NCBI GenBank assembly: GCA_050250815.1 | Contig: JBFWNY010000013.1 | Coordinates: 1 to 64,000 of the forward strand | Length of the DNA: 64,000 nucleotides | Origin: JAEUMD01 sp050250815 | GTDB taxonomy: Bacteria > Pseudomonadota > Alphaproteobacteria > Rhizobiales > Hyphomicrobiaceae | Direction: 5' to 3' | In this document: one piece after another, positions 15,637 to 24,685 of the stretch | How positions within the stretch are numbered: the first letter of the stretch is position 1 | Layout: the number at the start of each line of letters is the position of its first letter | The notes under the pieces: model-generated | Told to the model about the DNA's origin: nothing | The model's database searches: none | The model's input: the letters and a program-made list of their open reading frames with translations, nothing else | Made by a program: the position numbers and the translations under genes

Positions 15637-16932
15637 ATGGTATTGCGTTTGTTTCGTGACCTTCCCGCCCGCGCCCTCTGGTTGCCGGCCATCATTGCGG
15701 CCGCGCTGACGGGCGTCCCTCTTGCTTCGGCCCAGCAAAGTGCCTTCGACGCAGGCGTCGAACTGCTCACCGATCGCGGCCGCATCAACACCAACACCGT
15801 TGGAATCATGTCGGGCAAGACCGACAGCGCCTACCTCGCCGCGGTCGAGGATATGGCCGCCGTTCTCGACGATGGCTACGAATTGCGGATCGTCGCGATG
15901 ATCGGCAAGGGAGCCATCCAAAACATCTCCGACGTCATATCGCTGCAGAACACCGACATGGGCGTCACCCAGGCGAATGTCCTGTCCTATCTCAAGAAGC
16001 GGCAGCAGCTCGGGCCCAACATCGAGGGCCGCTTGCGCTACGTCGCCAAGCTGTTCAACGAAGAGGTCCACGTTGTCGCCCGGACCAACGTCAACGATCT
16101 GCGCGATCTCGCCGGTCAGACGGTGAACGTGGGCGAGCCCGGCAGCGGCACACAGCTCACCGCACAGCTCGTCTTCGAGGCGCTCAACATCCAGGTGAAG
16201 CCGGTCAACATGGTGCAGTCGGATGCCCTCGCCGCTCTGCAGCGCGGCGAGATCGCGGCGACCGTGTTGGTGGCAGGCAAGCCCACGCCGATCTTCGACA
16301 TCTTCCGCCTGAAGGGCGACCTCAAGCTGCTGTCGATCCCCTACGAGGAGGCGCTGGAGGCCGACTACCTGCCCACCCGCTTCACGCATGACGACTACCC
16401 CACGCTCATACCCCAGGGCGAGACGATCGACACCGTCGCCGTGCCCGCGGTGCTCGCCGTGTTCAACTGGCGCAAGGGGACGGACCGCTACCGCCGCGTC
16501 GCCAAGTTCGTCGATGCATTCTTCGGCAAGTTCGAAGAGTTCCGCAAAGCGCCGCGGCATCCCAAGTGGCGCGAGGTGAACCTCGCCGCCGACGTGCCGG
16601 GCTGGCAGCGCTTCGATGCCGCCAAGGAGTGGCTTGCCCGCAATGCCGCCAAGGTCGCCAATGCGAACACGGCGGCACCGGCGCCCGCCGCGCCGAACGA
16701 CGATGCCCAGCGCCGTACGTTCCTCGAGTTCCTGGCGGCGCAAGGAGGCGGCGCGGCCAACCCCGCGCAGCAGGAGGCTCTGTTCCGCAAGTTCCTCGAA
16801 TGGTCCAGACAGAACCGCGGCGCGGCGCCAACGGCTGCGGCACCTACGGTTGCGGCACCAACCGGCGCGCCGGATGCACCGGCTGATGCAAAGCCGTCGG
16901 GCCTGCCCGCACCGGGCCAGCGGCTTTGGTGA
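15637..16932 (+). CDS. TAXI-family TRAP-type solute-binding protein
   Basis: 431-residue periplasmic binding protein. The signal peptide ends near PLASAQQ (about 30). The TAXI fold is seen in NTNTVGIMSGKTDSAYLAAV, the DMGVTQANVLSYL segment, and GQTVNVGEPGSGTQLTAQ. A Pro/Ala-rich tail (about 345-431) extends beyond the usual family end. No TRAP membrane subunits lie nearby. It stands at the head of a cytochrome/FccB set, so it may be a periplasmic redox-chain accessory rather than a transporter part (inference). The ATG has GGAG upstream; an earlier start at 15604 adds residues that do not resemble a signal peptide. Confidence 0.8.
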   Translation: MVLRLFRDLPARALWLPAIIAAALTGVPLASAQQSAFDAGVELLTDRGRINTNTVGIMSGKTDSAYLAAVEDMAAVLDDGYELRIVAMIGKGAIQNISDVISLQNTDMGVTQANVLSYLKKRQQLGPNIEGRLRYVAKLFNEEVHVVARTNVNDLRDLAGQTVNVGEPGSGTQLTAQLVFEALNIQVKPVNMVQSDALAALQRGEIAATVLVAGKPTPIFDIFRLKGDLKLLSIPYEEALEADYLPTRFTHDDYPTLIPQGETIDTVAVPAVLAVFNWRKGTDRYRRVAKFVDAFFGKFEEFRKAPRHPKWREVNLAADVPGWQRFDAAKEWLARNAAKVANANTAAPAPAAPNDDAQRRTFLEFLAAQGGGAANPAQQEALFRKFLEWSRQNRGAAPTAAAPTVAAPTGAPDAPADAKPSGLPAPGQRLW

Positions 16933-17003
16933 GATAGCTGCGGACCGCAGTCACCGACTTGCATTTGCATGCACGCGCTCGATCGACTGGAGTTTCATTT
17001 GTC

Positions 17004-18422
17004 ATGCGTAGAAACACGATCCTCGGGCATCGCCGGATGAGCGGGCATTTCCCCGCGAAAGCACTTGCCGGTAGACAGCCCGCTCTTGGCACCGTCCTCG
17101 CGATACTGGGCTGCTGGATCACGACGCCAAGCGTCCTTGCCGCCCCCGAGACCGGCGACCCAATACGGATTGCGCAAGCCGCCGCTCCACTGATCGTCAA
17201 GGGGCCGCTGGAGGTGGCTGCTGGCGCCCGCGCGCCGATGCCCGTCACCGTCAACCCCGGCTCGCCGCCGGCCGGCCGCTACGTCGTCATCTATCGGGCC
17301 CCCAACTGGCTCTCGTTCACAAACGGCCAGCGCGTCGGGCAGGGCATCTGGCTGATCGAGCGCGAGAAGCTTGCCTCCGTCGAGGTCGCGCTCGCCGACA
17401 ATGCCACCGGGCAGCAGGAATTCACGGTCGCATCGGGCAGCAAGAGCGGCGCCATCGACTGGGAAACGAAGCTGCTGATCAAGGTGGCGAACGCCGTGCC
17501 GCAGGCCGCGCCGGCAACCGTCACGGAACCGCCATCTAACGCGCAGGCAGCCGCTCCATCGGCGAAGGCGGCGGAGGCAGCACCGCGGCCACCGGCGGCG
17601 ACCGAACCGGCCGAGACCACGGTCGCGCAAGCCGCACCTCCCGCCGGAGACGCGCCGGTGACCTGGGAGCGTATGATTGGCGGCGGCGCCTCGGGCGATG
17701 CCGCCAAGCCGGCTGCCAAACCCGCAACGGCACCTGCAGCGGCGAAGCCAGCCGCTCCACCCAGAACTGACGCGGACCTGATCAGGGAGGCCAAGCACCT
17801 CGTGCGCGAATGCACGACCTGCCACAACCTCTACGGCACCGACGTCGGTATTCCAGTAATGGTGGGACTGACGGTCGACCGTTTCATCGACACGATCGAC
17901 AGCTACCGCCGTGAGAAGCGCGACCACAAGCTGATGCAGGTGATCGCCAAGTCTCTCACGGAAGAACAGACGCGAGCGCTCGCGCTCTACCTGGGCCGCA
18001 TCAAGCCCGCCGCGCCGAGCGATGCCACCGCCGCCAATCCTTTGGGCCCGTCGTCCCCTGCGCCTTCCTCTCCTGGCGCGCCTCCGTCCTCGCCCTTCGA
18101 GGCGGCTCCCTCCGCAGCACCGGTAAAGCGCATCACCGATGACAAGACGGCCGCCCGCGTGGCGCGCTGGATCGAGCGTGGCGAAGCCATGCTCAATGCC
18201 GGAGACATCGCGCAGGCGCGACTGCTGCTCGAGCGGGCCACCGAGTACGGCAACCCCCGTGCCGCCTTCCTGATGGCGACCTCGTTCGATCCCAACGCGC
18301 TGCCGTGGCGCACGGGGATGGGCCTGGTGGCCGAACCGCTGAAAGCAAAGCGCTGGTACGTGATGGCCAAGAACCTTGGCGCGGGCAGCGAGGCCGATCA
18401 GCGGCTCGCGGATCTGCCTTAG
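17004..18422 (+). CDS. Multidomain c-type cytochrome with Sel1-like C-terminus
   Basis: 472 residues, exported (hydrophobic segment 27-47). A beta-rich N-terminal domain (55-165) leads to a long Ala/Pro-rich linker (165-255). A single heme-binding site CTTCH follows (270-274), then a second Pro-rich linker, and a helical tail of one or two Sel1/TPR-like units (390-470, WIERGEAMLNAGDIAQARLL). A periplasmic electron carrier for the FccB-type flavoprotein encoded next is the likely role. An ATG at 17004 with GGAG upstream is preferred over the ORF start at 16959. The domain combination is unusual. Confidence 0.72.
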   Translation: MRRNTILGHRRMSGHFPAKALAGRQPALGTVLAILGCWITTPSVLAAPETGDPIRIAQAAAPLIVKGPLEVAAGARAPMPVTVNPGSPPAGRYVVIYRAPNWLSFTNGQRVGQGIWLIEREKLASVEVALADNATGQQEFTVASGSKSGAIDWETKLLIKVANAVPQAAPATVTEPPSNAQAAAPSAKAAEAAPRPPAATEPAETTVAQAAPPAGDAPVTWERMIGGGASGDAAKPAAKPATAPAAAKPAAPPRTDADLIREAKHLVRECTTCHNLYGTDVGIPVMVGLTVDRFIDTIDSYRREKRDHKLMQVIAKSLTEEQTRALALYLGRIKPAAPSDATAANPLGPSSPAPSSPGAPPSSPFEAAPSAAPVKRITDDKTAARVARWIERGEAMLNAGDIAQARLLLERATEYGNPRAAFLMATSFDPNALPWRTGMGLVAEPLKAKRWYVMAKNLGAGSEADQRLADLP

Positions 18423-18532
18423 GGCCCGACGGGGGGACTACCGACGCGACGCGGCGCGCCGGCAACGAGAACGAGAGTCGACGGGGCTGGAGAAGCGGCG
18501 TTGCCGCACGCATTGGGAAGGCGGAGGCAGGA

Positions 18533-19861
18533 ATGGTGAAGCTCAGCAGGCGCGATTTCGCCAAGCTCATCGGCAGGGCTGGGCTCAGCGCCACCGCCGC
18601 CTCGTTGGGCGCCGCAGGGGCGCTGGCTCAGCCTGCAGCACCCAATGTCGCTCGCGGCGCGCGCCCGCGCGTTGTCATCGTCGGCGGCGGCCCTGGCGGC
18701 GGCACACTCGCGCACATCCTCCGGCGCGGTTCTCCCGAGATCGATGTCACGCTCATCGAGGCGAGCGCGCAATACACCACCTGCTTCTTCTCCAACCTCT
18801 ACCTGGGCGGTTTCCGCACATTCGAGTCGCTCGTCCACGACTATGCGGGTCTGTCGGATATCGGCGTGCGCGTCATCACCGACCTTGCGACCGACATCAA
18901 CACATCGGCCAAGTCGATCACATTGAAGTCGGGCACGACGGTCGCCTACGACAAACTCGTCCTGTCGCCGGGCATCGACTTCAAATACGACGGCGTCCCC
19001 GGCTACTCGGCCGCCGCCGCCGAGATCATGCCGCATGCCTACAAGGCGGGACCGCAGACGCTGCTGCTGCACAAGCAGCTGCGCGCCATGCCCGACGGTG
19101 GCACCGTGGTGCTGGCGGCGCCCGCAAACCCGTTCCGCTGCCCGCCCGGCCCTTATGAGCGGGTGTGCATGATCGCCCACTACCTGAAGACCGAGAAACC
19201 CAAGTCGAAGCTGATCCTGCTCGATCCCAAGCCCAAGTTCGCCAAGCAGGCGCTGTTCATGGAGGCGTTCACCAAGGATTATGCCGGCATCGTCGAGGTG
19301 CATCTGACGACCGACATCGATAATTTCGCGCTGAAGAGCGTCGACCCCAAGTCGATGCAGATCGAAACCGTCTCCGGCCTGCGCGTGAAGGCGGACGTCG
19401 CCAACATCATCCCGCCGCAGGAGGCCGGACGCATCGTCCGCACCGTCGGCTGCAACGACGGCGACTGGTGCCCGATCGACGCGGAAACCTTCGCCTCGAC
19501 GAAAGTGAACGATGTCTACGTAATTGGCGACGCTGCGAGCGCCGGCGACATGCCCAAGTCGGCCTTCTCCGCCAACAGTCAGGCAAAGGCTGTCTCCAAC
19601 GATTTGGAGGCGCTGCTGGCCGACAAGCCGCGCTATCCGGCGCGCTATCGCAACACCTGCTGGTCGATGCTGGGGCCTGCCAACAGCGTCAAGATCGGCG
19701 CCTACTACGAACCCAAGGACGGCAAGGTCGCGGTCAAGCTGGGCTTCGTATCCGACAGTGGAGAGGACAATCGGACGCGTGAAAAATCCTTCAAGGAGAG
19801 TCTAGGGTGGTATGCTGGCATGGTCGCCGAAATCTTCAACAAGCGCGTCGGCAAGATCTGA
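18533..19861 (+). CDS. fccB: Flavocytochrome c sulfide dehydrogenase, flavoprotein subunit (FccB/SoxF type)
   Basis: 442-residue FAD protein oxidising sulfide to sulfur in the periplasm, passing electrons to a c-type cytochrome. A twin-arginine motif RRDFAK (6-11) and an Ala-rich signal come first. Next are the FAD fold VVIVGGGPGG (47-56) and YTTCFFSN, whose Cys84 matches the site of covalent FAD attachment in the family. The two redox Cys segments RCPPGPYERVC and GCNDGDWC follow, and a second FAD motif VYVIGDAA. Length is normal. The ATG has GGAGG six bases upstream. Flanked by cytochrome genes on both sides. Confidence 0.88.
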   Translation: MVKLSRRDFAKLIGRAGLSATAASLGAAGALAQPAAPNVARGARPRVVIVGGGPGGGTLAHILRRGSPEIDVTLIEASAQYTTCFFSNLYLGGFRTFESLVHDYAGLSDIGVRVITDLATDINTSAKSITLKSGTTVAYDKLVLSPGIDFKYDGVPGYSAAAAEIMPHAYKAGPQTLLLHKQLRAMPDGGTVVLAAPANPFRCPPGPYERVCMIAHYLKTEKPKSKLILLDPKPKFAKQALFMEAFTKDYAGIVEVHLTTDIDNFALKSVDPKSMQIETVSGLRVKADVANIIPPQEAGRIVRTVGCNDGDWCPIDAETFASTKVNDVYVIGDAASAGDMPKSAFSANSQAKAVSNDLEALLADKPRYPARYRNTCWSMLGPANSVKIGAYYEPKDGKVAVKLGFVSDSGEDNRTREKSFKESLGWYAGMVAEIFNKRVGKI

Positions 19862-19969
19862 CCATCCACTCGGGTCGTAATCGAATGGGCAGGCCTGCGC
19901 AGCCACACGCGCTGCGCGCCGCAACATATGCCACGGCCCACTGGGGAGGGACGAAGGGCGGGGAGACTC

Positions 19970-20554
19970 ATGGCCCACAGGTTCGCGGCCCACAAGGTGA
20001 TGACCCTCGCGAGACAACTGTCGGGCGTGGTCGCAATCGCCGTGTGCATGCTGCCGGTGAGCGAAGCCCGTGCGCAGGATGCAATTCGCGGCAAGCACGT
20101 ATTCCGCAAGTGCGCGGTCTGCCACGTGACCAACCCGTCGTCGACCTCCCTGCTGGCGCCGCCCCTCAACGATGTGGTCGGCCGCCCTGCCGCTTCCATC
20201 CCGGGTTTCGAGTACTCGGAGATCATGAAGCTCGCGGGCAAGCGCGGCCTCGTGTGGACAACCGAGGCGCTCTTCCACTTCCTCGACCGGCCCGAGCAAT
20301 TCATCCCCGGCACATACATGACCTTTGCGGGGCTCGAGCCGCAGGAGCGGCGCGACGTGATCGCCTACCTTGAGACGCTCACCCGCGCCGCCAAGCGCCG
20401 CAGTGAGACGGACGGGCCGCCAGCAGCGCCAAGTACCGAGAAGACAACGAGCGAGCGCCCGCAGGAGAAGATGCGTTCGCGTTCGGTAGGCGACAGCGGA
20501 TCGGGCGAGCGGCGCTCGTCGCGATCCAGCGAGCGCGCCGCTGCCTCGGATTGA
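19970..20554 (+). CDS. Class I c-type cytochrome, probable partner of FccB
   Basis: 194 residues. A signal peptide ends near SEARA|QD (about 35). The heme site is CAVCH (48-52) and the axial Met lies in GTYMTFAG (Met117). The fold is that of mitochondrial-type cytochrome c. A charged, Ser/Arg/Glu-rich tail (about 145-194) extends past the heme domain and is probably disordered. It is 109 bp after fccB in the same direction and is the likely electron acceptor, in the role of FccA. The ATG has GGGAG upstream. Confidence 0.82.
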   Translation: MAHRFAAHKVMTLARQLSGVVAIAVCMLPVSEARAQDAIRGKHVFRKCAVCHVTNPSSTSLLAPPLNDVVGRPAASIPGFEYSEIMKLAGKRGLVWTTEALFHFLDRPEQFIPGTYMTFAGLEPQERRDVIAYLETLTRAAKRRSETDGPPAAPSTEKTTSERPQEKMRSRSVGDSGSGERRSSRSSERAAASD

Positions 20555-20806
20555 TGCGGGTGGTGCACGCGCTCCGATTCTGACGTCGCTTCACATGGTT
20601 GCCGCATCCCGAAGCGGCACGGCAGGGCAGGTCCCGCGCGACATTTCCGCTACGTCACAGTCAAGACACGCTCGCGTCGTGGCTGCAGCACCTGCCGTAC
20701 TCTTGCGGACGCCCCACCGCTATGCTCACATCGACGCGCGGACGGCTCGCAAGCCGTTCCCGCAATCGCGTTCGACCCGCGTTCCGGGGGTGTCGTGGTC
20801 GGTGCA

Positions 20807-21955
20807 ATGCAATGGTACGTCACGCGCGAAGGGGCGATCCACGGGCCGCTCTCGGAGCGCGAATTCGCCTTGTTCTGTAAGCTCGGCCATGTGCGGGCCG
20901 AGGACTTCGTGTGGTCGCAGGCGCTCGGCGATTGGATGGATGGGGCGACCTTCCTTGCTCGCATCGGAACTCCAGCCGAACAGGCCGCGCCCCTGTACGA
21001 ACCCGCGCCGATAAATAGAACGCCTCCTCAGGCCGCTCCCCGCGACGGCGTTTTCCTCGACGCCCTGTCGGCGGCTCTGGGCGGCAGCAGCTGGTCTGCA
21101 GCATCCGATCGTGCGGCGGCGCCGGAAGACATATCCGACAGCACATCGCTCTCCACCGCGGCGCCGGAAATGGCCGCGGCGCTGCGGGCTTTGCAGGCTG
21201 GCCTCGCCGATGCCAGTTCGCGCGCACCAATGCAGACTGCTGGCAAGCCTCCGCACGCGACCGCGCCGGAGAGAGCAAGTGTCAGCTCAGCTCGTGATCC
21301 CGGATTGCCTGTCCACGTGGCGGCACCACCCGGCTACACCGGGGCCTACGTTGCAACGGCGCAGCCAGCACGCCTACCCACGCGATTTCAATCGGACGGC
21401 CGCGCAGCTCATGTAGCGGCCGAACAAGGCGGCGCATGGTGGCAAGCCAGCAGCCGCCTGACGAGCGCCTGGGGCTCGGTCGTGGCGACGGTCGACGGCG
21501 CGCGCGACGAGATCATGGAGGCGGCACGTCGCAATCTGCCGGCGCAGGCGGCGGCCTTGCAGGCTCAGGTGCAGCGGCTCGGCCTCGACACCTATCTCGA
21601 CAGCATATACGGCCTGCTGGCGCGGCTCGACGACATGGAAATGCGCGACCTCTTTACCGAGGAACGCATGCGCAATCTGGCCGAAAGCTCGCTGGACGCG
21701 CTGCCCAATACGGTGCGCTGGACCGTCATGCTGACGGTTGGCCGCGAGACGTACGAGCGCACGTTCGTCTCACTCATGCTGCAGATCAAGGTGCACATGA
21801 CGGAGGACGACCTCACATCGCGGCCATCCCAGTTCGCGCGACGGCGGCTGCAATCGGCCGAGTTCGCACGCCTCGGCCGCAGCATGGCGGGCGACTTGAA
21901 AGCTCACATGGCCAACTCGCTCGCGCCGCGCCTCGCCGCCTCGGGCGGCGCCTAA
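20807..21955 (+). CDS. GYF_2 domain protein of unknown function
   Basis: 382 residues. The first 50 form a GYF_2 (DUF4339) domain: WYVTREGAIHGPLSEREF, then VRAEDFVWSQALGDWMDG. A low-complexity Ala/Pro-rich linker follows (60-210). The C-terminal part (about 210-375) is alpha-helical and amphipathic, with FTEERMRNLAESSLDALPN. No transmembrane segment or signal peptide is seen, so it is probably cytoplasmic. GYF_2 domains are peptide-binding modules. A GTG at 20795 is an equally possible start, since GGGGG precedes it closely. Confidence 0.65.
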   Translation: MQWYVTREGAIHGPLSEREFALFCKLGHVRAEDFVWSQALGDWMDGATFLARIGTPAEQAAPLYEPAPINRTPPQAAPRDGVFLDALSAALGGSSWSAASDRAAAPEDISDSTSLSTAAPEMAAALRALQAGLADASSRAPMQTAGKPPHATAPERASVSSARDPGLPVHVAAPPGYTGAYVATAQPARLPTRFQSDGRAAHVAAEQGGAWWQASSRLTSAWGSVVATVDGARDEIMEAARRNLPAQAAALQAQVQRLGLDTYLDSIYGLLARLDDMEMRDLFTEERMRNLAESSLDALPNTVRWTVMLTVGRETYERTFVSLMLQIKVHMTEDDLTSRPSQFARRRLQSAEFARLGRSMAGDLKAHMANSLAPRLAASGGA

Positions 21956-21994
21956 CGCGACGTCGAGACGAGGACGAACCATCGCCCCGTAACC

Positions 21995-23503
21995 TCAGCC
22001 GCGGCTCAGGCCCTTGCGCGCCAGCTCCGTCTCGTAGTCGGCCCAGCGCCGGTCCTTCTCGCGACCCAGCGTGTCCAGGTAGCTCCACGCGTAGAGGCCC
22101 GTTGAATGACCGTCGTCGAACACGATCTTGACGGCATAGTTCCCGACCGGCTCGAGGTTCGCGATCTTCACGTTGCGCTTCTTGGCAACCGTGACGCGCT
22201 GGTCGGGCGAATGCCCCTGAACTTCCGCCGACGGGCTCATCACGCGCAGCATCTCGGCGGAGAGATCGTAGGCCCGGCCATCTTCGAAGCGAACGCCCAG
22301 GCGGCTGCCACCCTCGGCAACTTCGAGCTCGGGCGTCTTGGCCCGCTTTCCCCCCTGCGACTCGACCTGCTGCCAGACCTTGGCCGCCAGCTCGCGATAG
22401 ATTTGCGCGTGCACGCCGTCGGGTTCGGTCGCCGTGATCGGCTGGCCGGCGTCCGATTTCGAACGGATGTCGATGTGCAGCGGGATACCGCCGAGGAACG
22501 GCACGCCGAGTTTGGATGCCTCTTTCTCCGCACCGCCGTGGCCGAAGATCTCGTGCCGCTCGCCGCACTTTGAGCAAACGAAGAAGCTCATGTTCTCGAT
22601 GATGCCGAGCACCGGCACATCGACCTTGCGGAACATGTTGAGACCCTTGCGCGCATCGATGAGCGCAAGGTCCTGCGGCGTCGATACGATGACGGCTCCC
22701 GACAGTGGCACCTGCTGCGCCATCGAAAGCTGCACATCGCCGGTGCCGGGCGGCATGTCGATAACGATCACGTCGAGATCGCCCCAGGCGACATCGCGCA
22801 GCATCTGATTGAGCGCCGAGACAACCATCGGGCCGCGCCACACCACAGGCGTGCCCTCGTCGATGAGAAAGCCCATCGACATCGCCTTGATGCCGTAACC
22901 GACCATCGGCCGCAGCGCGTTGGAATCGGGCATGCGGTCGGGCTGTCCGGAAAGGCCCAGCAGGCGCGGCTGCGACGGCCCGTAGATGTCCGCATCTAGG
23001 ATGCCGACCTTGAGCCCGTTCGACTTGAAGCCAAGCGCCAGGTTGACCGCCGTCGTCGATTTGCCGACGCCGCCTTTGCCAGAGGCAACCGCAACGAGGT
23101 GCCTCACTCCGGGCACGCCGGCCGCCGCCTTGGGGCCACCGCCCGCCGCCGTCTTGGCCTTTGCGCCGTCACCCGCCATGCCCCGCTCGCGTGCTTCGCG
23201 CACCCGGGGATGCTCCGTGACATTGCCACCCTGAGCACCACCGCCCGCCGCGCCGCGCGTCTCAGCAGTGAGTACCGCCGTCACGCCTGCCACGCCGTCA
23301 ATCTCGCCCACGACCTGTGCGGCTGCCTTGCGCAGCGGCTCCAGCTCAGCGGCCCTGTCTGCCGGAACCGTTACGGAGAAATAGACACGCGCATCCTTGA
23401 TCAGGATCTCCGAGACGAGACCCATATCGACAATGTTGCCTTCGAGGTCGGGCCCCTTGACCCGGCGCAGTGCGTCGAGGACCGCAGTCTTCGAAACCGT
23501 CAT
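21995..23503 (-). CDS. ApbC/Mrp iron-sulfur carrier ATPase with C-terminal DUF971 domain
   Basis: 502-residue fusion. Residues 1-85 are a MIP18/DUF59 domain, then an Ala/Gly linker (85-130). The ParA-type ATPase begins with Walker A SGKGGVGKST (141-150). It continues with DADIYGPSQPR, the IDMPPGTGD motif and a CSKC pair that binds the transferred Fe-S cluster. A DUF971 domain follows in the last ~110 residues (RLGVRFEDGRAYDLSAEMLR ... DDGHSTGLYAWSYL). ApbC/Mrp delivers Fe-S clusters to target enzymes; DUF971 is usually separate. The ATG at 23503 gives better spacing to AGGAG than the ATG at 23506. Divergent from the Fe-S-rich cys operon. Confidence 0.88.
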   Translation of the reverse strand: MTVSKTAVLDALRRVKGPDLEGNIVDMGLVSEILIKDARVYFSVTVPADRAAELEPLRKAAAQVVGEIDGVAGVTAVLTAETRGAAGGGAQGGNVTEHPRVREARERGMAGDGAKAKTAAGGGPKAAAGVPGVRHLVAVASGKGGVGKSTTAVNLALGFKSNGLKVGILDADIYGPSQPRLLGLSGQPDRMPDSNALRPMVGYGIKAMSMGFLIDEGTPVVWRGPMVVSALNQMLRDVAWGDLDVIVIDMPPGTGDVQLSMAQQVPLSGAVIVSTPQDLALIDARKGLNMFRKVDVPVLGIIENMSFFVCSKCGERHEIFGHGGAEKEASKLGVPFLGGIPLHIDIRSKSDAGQPITATEPDGVHAQIYRELAAKVWQQVESQGGKRAKTPELEVAEGGSRLGVRFEDGRAYDLSAEMLRVMSPSAEVQGHSPDQRVTVAKKRNVKIANLEPVGNYAVKIVFDDGHSTGLYAWSYLDTLGREKDRRWADYETELARKGLSRG

Positions 23504-23932
23504 CATATGCTCCTGGAGAATTCTGTGCCGGCGCGGTGGGCGTTGACCCGAGCGGCAGCGGCGTCATGCGGGCGCGGATACTGGCAGATCGCCGGTAGCG
23601 TGTCACGGCTACAGCGGCAGGCACGAGTGTGGTGCCGGCCGCAGGCCACGCGGCGCAGCGTGTCCACCCAGTCGACATGCGCGCACGGTCTCCCATCGCG
23701 GCTCGCGGCTGTGGCCGCCCGGTGACGACACTTCTCATCTTGCCGCATCGCAATGTCAAAACACGCCTCGGCAGTGCAATTCGTGCGACAACCCTCTCGC
23801 GCTGCGGCGCACAATTCGAAATTTGAAACCCACATCACCATCATTTCGGAAGATTATTCTTCTTTTCCGTCTTTGCATCTTACAAATTAGAAAATGATTC
23901 CGTATGTTGTGGAGGTCGCCACGAGAGGCCCC
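23504..23932. other. Intergenic control region of the cys operon and mrp
   Basis: 429 bp between divergent genes. The right part (about 23815-23905) is markedly richer in A and T than its surroundings and should contain the cys operon promoter. No riboswitch or regulator box could be identified with confidence. An ATG at 23894 is in frame with the ferredoxin but lacks a ribosome-binding site. Confidence 0.45.
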
Positions 23933-24379
23933 ATGAGCATTGAACGCCCCATCGACGTCCGTACCGCCCGCCCCGTCCACCGTGCCGAACTCGATAACGG
24001 CCAGCACGGCGCGGGTGATGATGCACCGTTTCTCAGCCTGCACGTCCAGCTGCCCGGCCGCGCCGCCCGGCGCTACGACGCTGCTCCCGGGTTCCGCCTT
24101 GTCGAGCTGATCCGCGCCGCCGGTCTTCCGCTCAAGGCGGAGTGCGGAGGGGCGGGTGTATGCGCCACGTGCCACGTGCACGTCCCGTCTGAGTGGCGCG
24201 ACCTGATCCCCGAGCCCAGCGAGGACGAACTCGCCAAGCTCGACGAGATCGCAACCGCCGGCGAAGGCTCGCGCCTCGCCTGCCAGATCGAGATGACCGA
24301 GGCGCTCGACGGCCTCCACGTTTCGATAGAGCCCGACAGCCTTGTCGCCGCCAGACCTTTCACCCGAGGTGCCGCATGA
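23933..24379 (+). CDS. Adrenodoxin-type 2Fe-2S ferredoxin
   Basis: 148 residues. The cluster ligands Cys71, Cys77 and Cys80 (CGGAGVCATCHV) plus Cys117 (RLACQI) give the C-x5-C-x2-C-xn-C pattern of adrenodoxin/putidaredoxin-type ferredoxins. There is no signal peptide, so it is cytoplasmic. As first gene of the sulfate-assimilation operon, and with no CysJ flavoprotein in the window, it is the likely electron donor to the siroheme sulfite reductase (inference). GAGAGG precedes the ATG at 23933. Its stop overlaps the next start (ATGA). Confidence 0.88.
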   Translation: MSIERPIDVRTARPVHRAELDNGQHGAGDDAPFLSLHVQLPGRAARRYDAAPGFRLVELIRAAGLPLKAECGGAGVCATCHVHVPSEWRDLIPEPSEDELAKLDEIATAGEGSRLACQIEMTEALDGLHVSIEPDSLVAARPFTRGAA

Positions 24380-24669
24380 CCGAGACACTTCAGCGCTCAA
24401 GCATCATGACCGCCAACCGGTTGCGCACCGGGGAGGTCGTCTACCTCGCCTCCGACGGCGGCTGGACCCAATGGCTCGGGCAATCGCGCGTCGCCGGCAG
24501 CGATGAATCTCGCCGCGACCTGGAAGCGCTCGCCGAGAAAGCGGTTGCCGCCAACGAGGTGGTGTCAGCCTATCTCATGGACGTGCGGATCGATCGCACC
24601 GGAATTCCCGAGCCGGCCAGCATGCGCGAGCGCATTCGCGCCGCACGCCGCCCGACCGTATCCATCTGA
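24376..24669 (+). CDS. DUF2849 protein of the sulfite-reduction operon
   Basis: 97 residues matching DUF2849: ANRLRTGEVVYLASDGGWT, then a helical part and DVRIDRTGIPEPASMRERIR. The family is typical of alphaproteobacteria and commonly precedes cysI, so a role in sulfite reductase function is inferred. The start overlaps the ferredoxin stop; an in-frame ATG at 24406 is a weaker alternative. Confidence 0.82.
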   Translation: MTETLQRSSIMTANRLRTGEVVYLASDGGWTQWLGQSRVAGSDESRRDLEALAEKAVAANEVVSAYLMDVRIDRTGIPEPASMRERIRAARRPTVSI

Positions 24670-24685
24670 GACGAGAACACCCGCT

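Noticed and set aside
15583..17927. Long minus-strand ORFs (386 and 310 residues) opposite the TAXI and cytochrome genes
   Set aside because: The real genes on the plus strand have signal peptides and heme or TAXI motifs; the antisense frames have none.
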